Assembly (NCBI GenBank): GCA_019096065.1
Contig: JAGUCH010000002.1
Location: 12,288,501 to 12,352,500 of the forward strand
Direction of reading: 5' to 3'
DNA from: Paracyclopina nana
Taxonomy: Eukaryota > Arthropoda > Copepoda > Cyclopoida > Cyclopettidae
DNA length: 64,000 nucleotides
Shown here: piece after piece, positions 63,990 through 64,000 of the stretch
Position numbering within the stretch: position 1 is the first letter of the stretch
Layout of the letters: each line of letters begins with the position of its first letter
The notes under the pieces: generated by a model
Databases searched by the model: none
Told to the model about the DNA's origin: nothing
The model's input: only the letters and a program-made list of their open reading frames with translations
Made by a program: the position numbers and the translations under genes

Positions 63990-64000
63990 TGGCTAGTACA

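Overview
This is a gene-dense piece of an animal nuclear genome, almost certainly an arthropod and most likely a crustacean. The clade rests on the pro-resilin-type (Rebers-Riddiford) cuticle protein at 61.6-62.1 kb. The exact lineage cannot be read from the window. Genes carry many short introns (often 50-70 bp) with GT-AG ends. The spacers are AT-rich and full of non-autonomous transposons.

Left third (1-14 kb): a Speedy/RINGO CDK activator (minus, runs off the left edge); an ankyrin-DHHC palmitoyltransferase of the ZDHHC17/HIP14 type (plus) with a Tc1/mariner-like MITE in its last intron; a carnitine O-acyltransferase (plus) and an SLC45-type sugar transporter (minus) that converge tail to tail.

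Mobile block (14.1-26.2 kb): a young-looking Ty3/Gypsy LTR retrotransposon whose 3' LTR is split by an apparently intact Transib (RAG1-related) DNA transposon. The Transib has a 34-bp perfect terminal repeat, a 5-bp target duplication and a 710-aa transposase in two exons. Beyond it lie diverged direct repeats, an element with inverted ends, tRNA-like sequences and a long hairpin.

Middle (26.9-39.2 kb): three minus-strand genes: a TRIC cation channel (TMEM38), a 1554-aa tau-tubulin kinase (TTBK/Asator) with a hAT MITE in its last intron, and a Mondo/ChREBP-type bHLH-Zip factor whose N-terminal glucose-sensing module is not visible here. A repeat-rich gap (40-42 kb) holds two MITE families and a 15-bp minisatellite.

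Right part (42.8-64 kb): a LENG9-like CCCH/MJ1316/2H protein (minus); an intronless orphan seven-helix protein (plus); the RNA-binding kinase UHMK1/KIS (plus) with a large activation-segment insertion; a short-chain dehydrogenase and CGRRF1 (both minus, 80 bp apart); a 1.5-kb hAT element; TDRKH/Papi of the piRNA pathway (plus); the pseudokinase NRBP/Madm (minus); mitochondrial ribosomal protein mRpS24 (plus); RMND1 (plus) with the cuticle gene nested antisense in its intron; and a 63-aa coiled-coil gene with a TATA box (plus).

Most genes are unrelated housekeeping or regulatory genes in arthropod-typical compact order. No multi-gene pathway cluster is evident, although mRpS24 and RMND1, which both serve mitochondrial translation, are neighbours on the same strand. 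All exon models were built by hand from splice signals, phase continuity and family recall. No alignment or database search was run.
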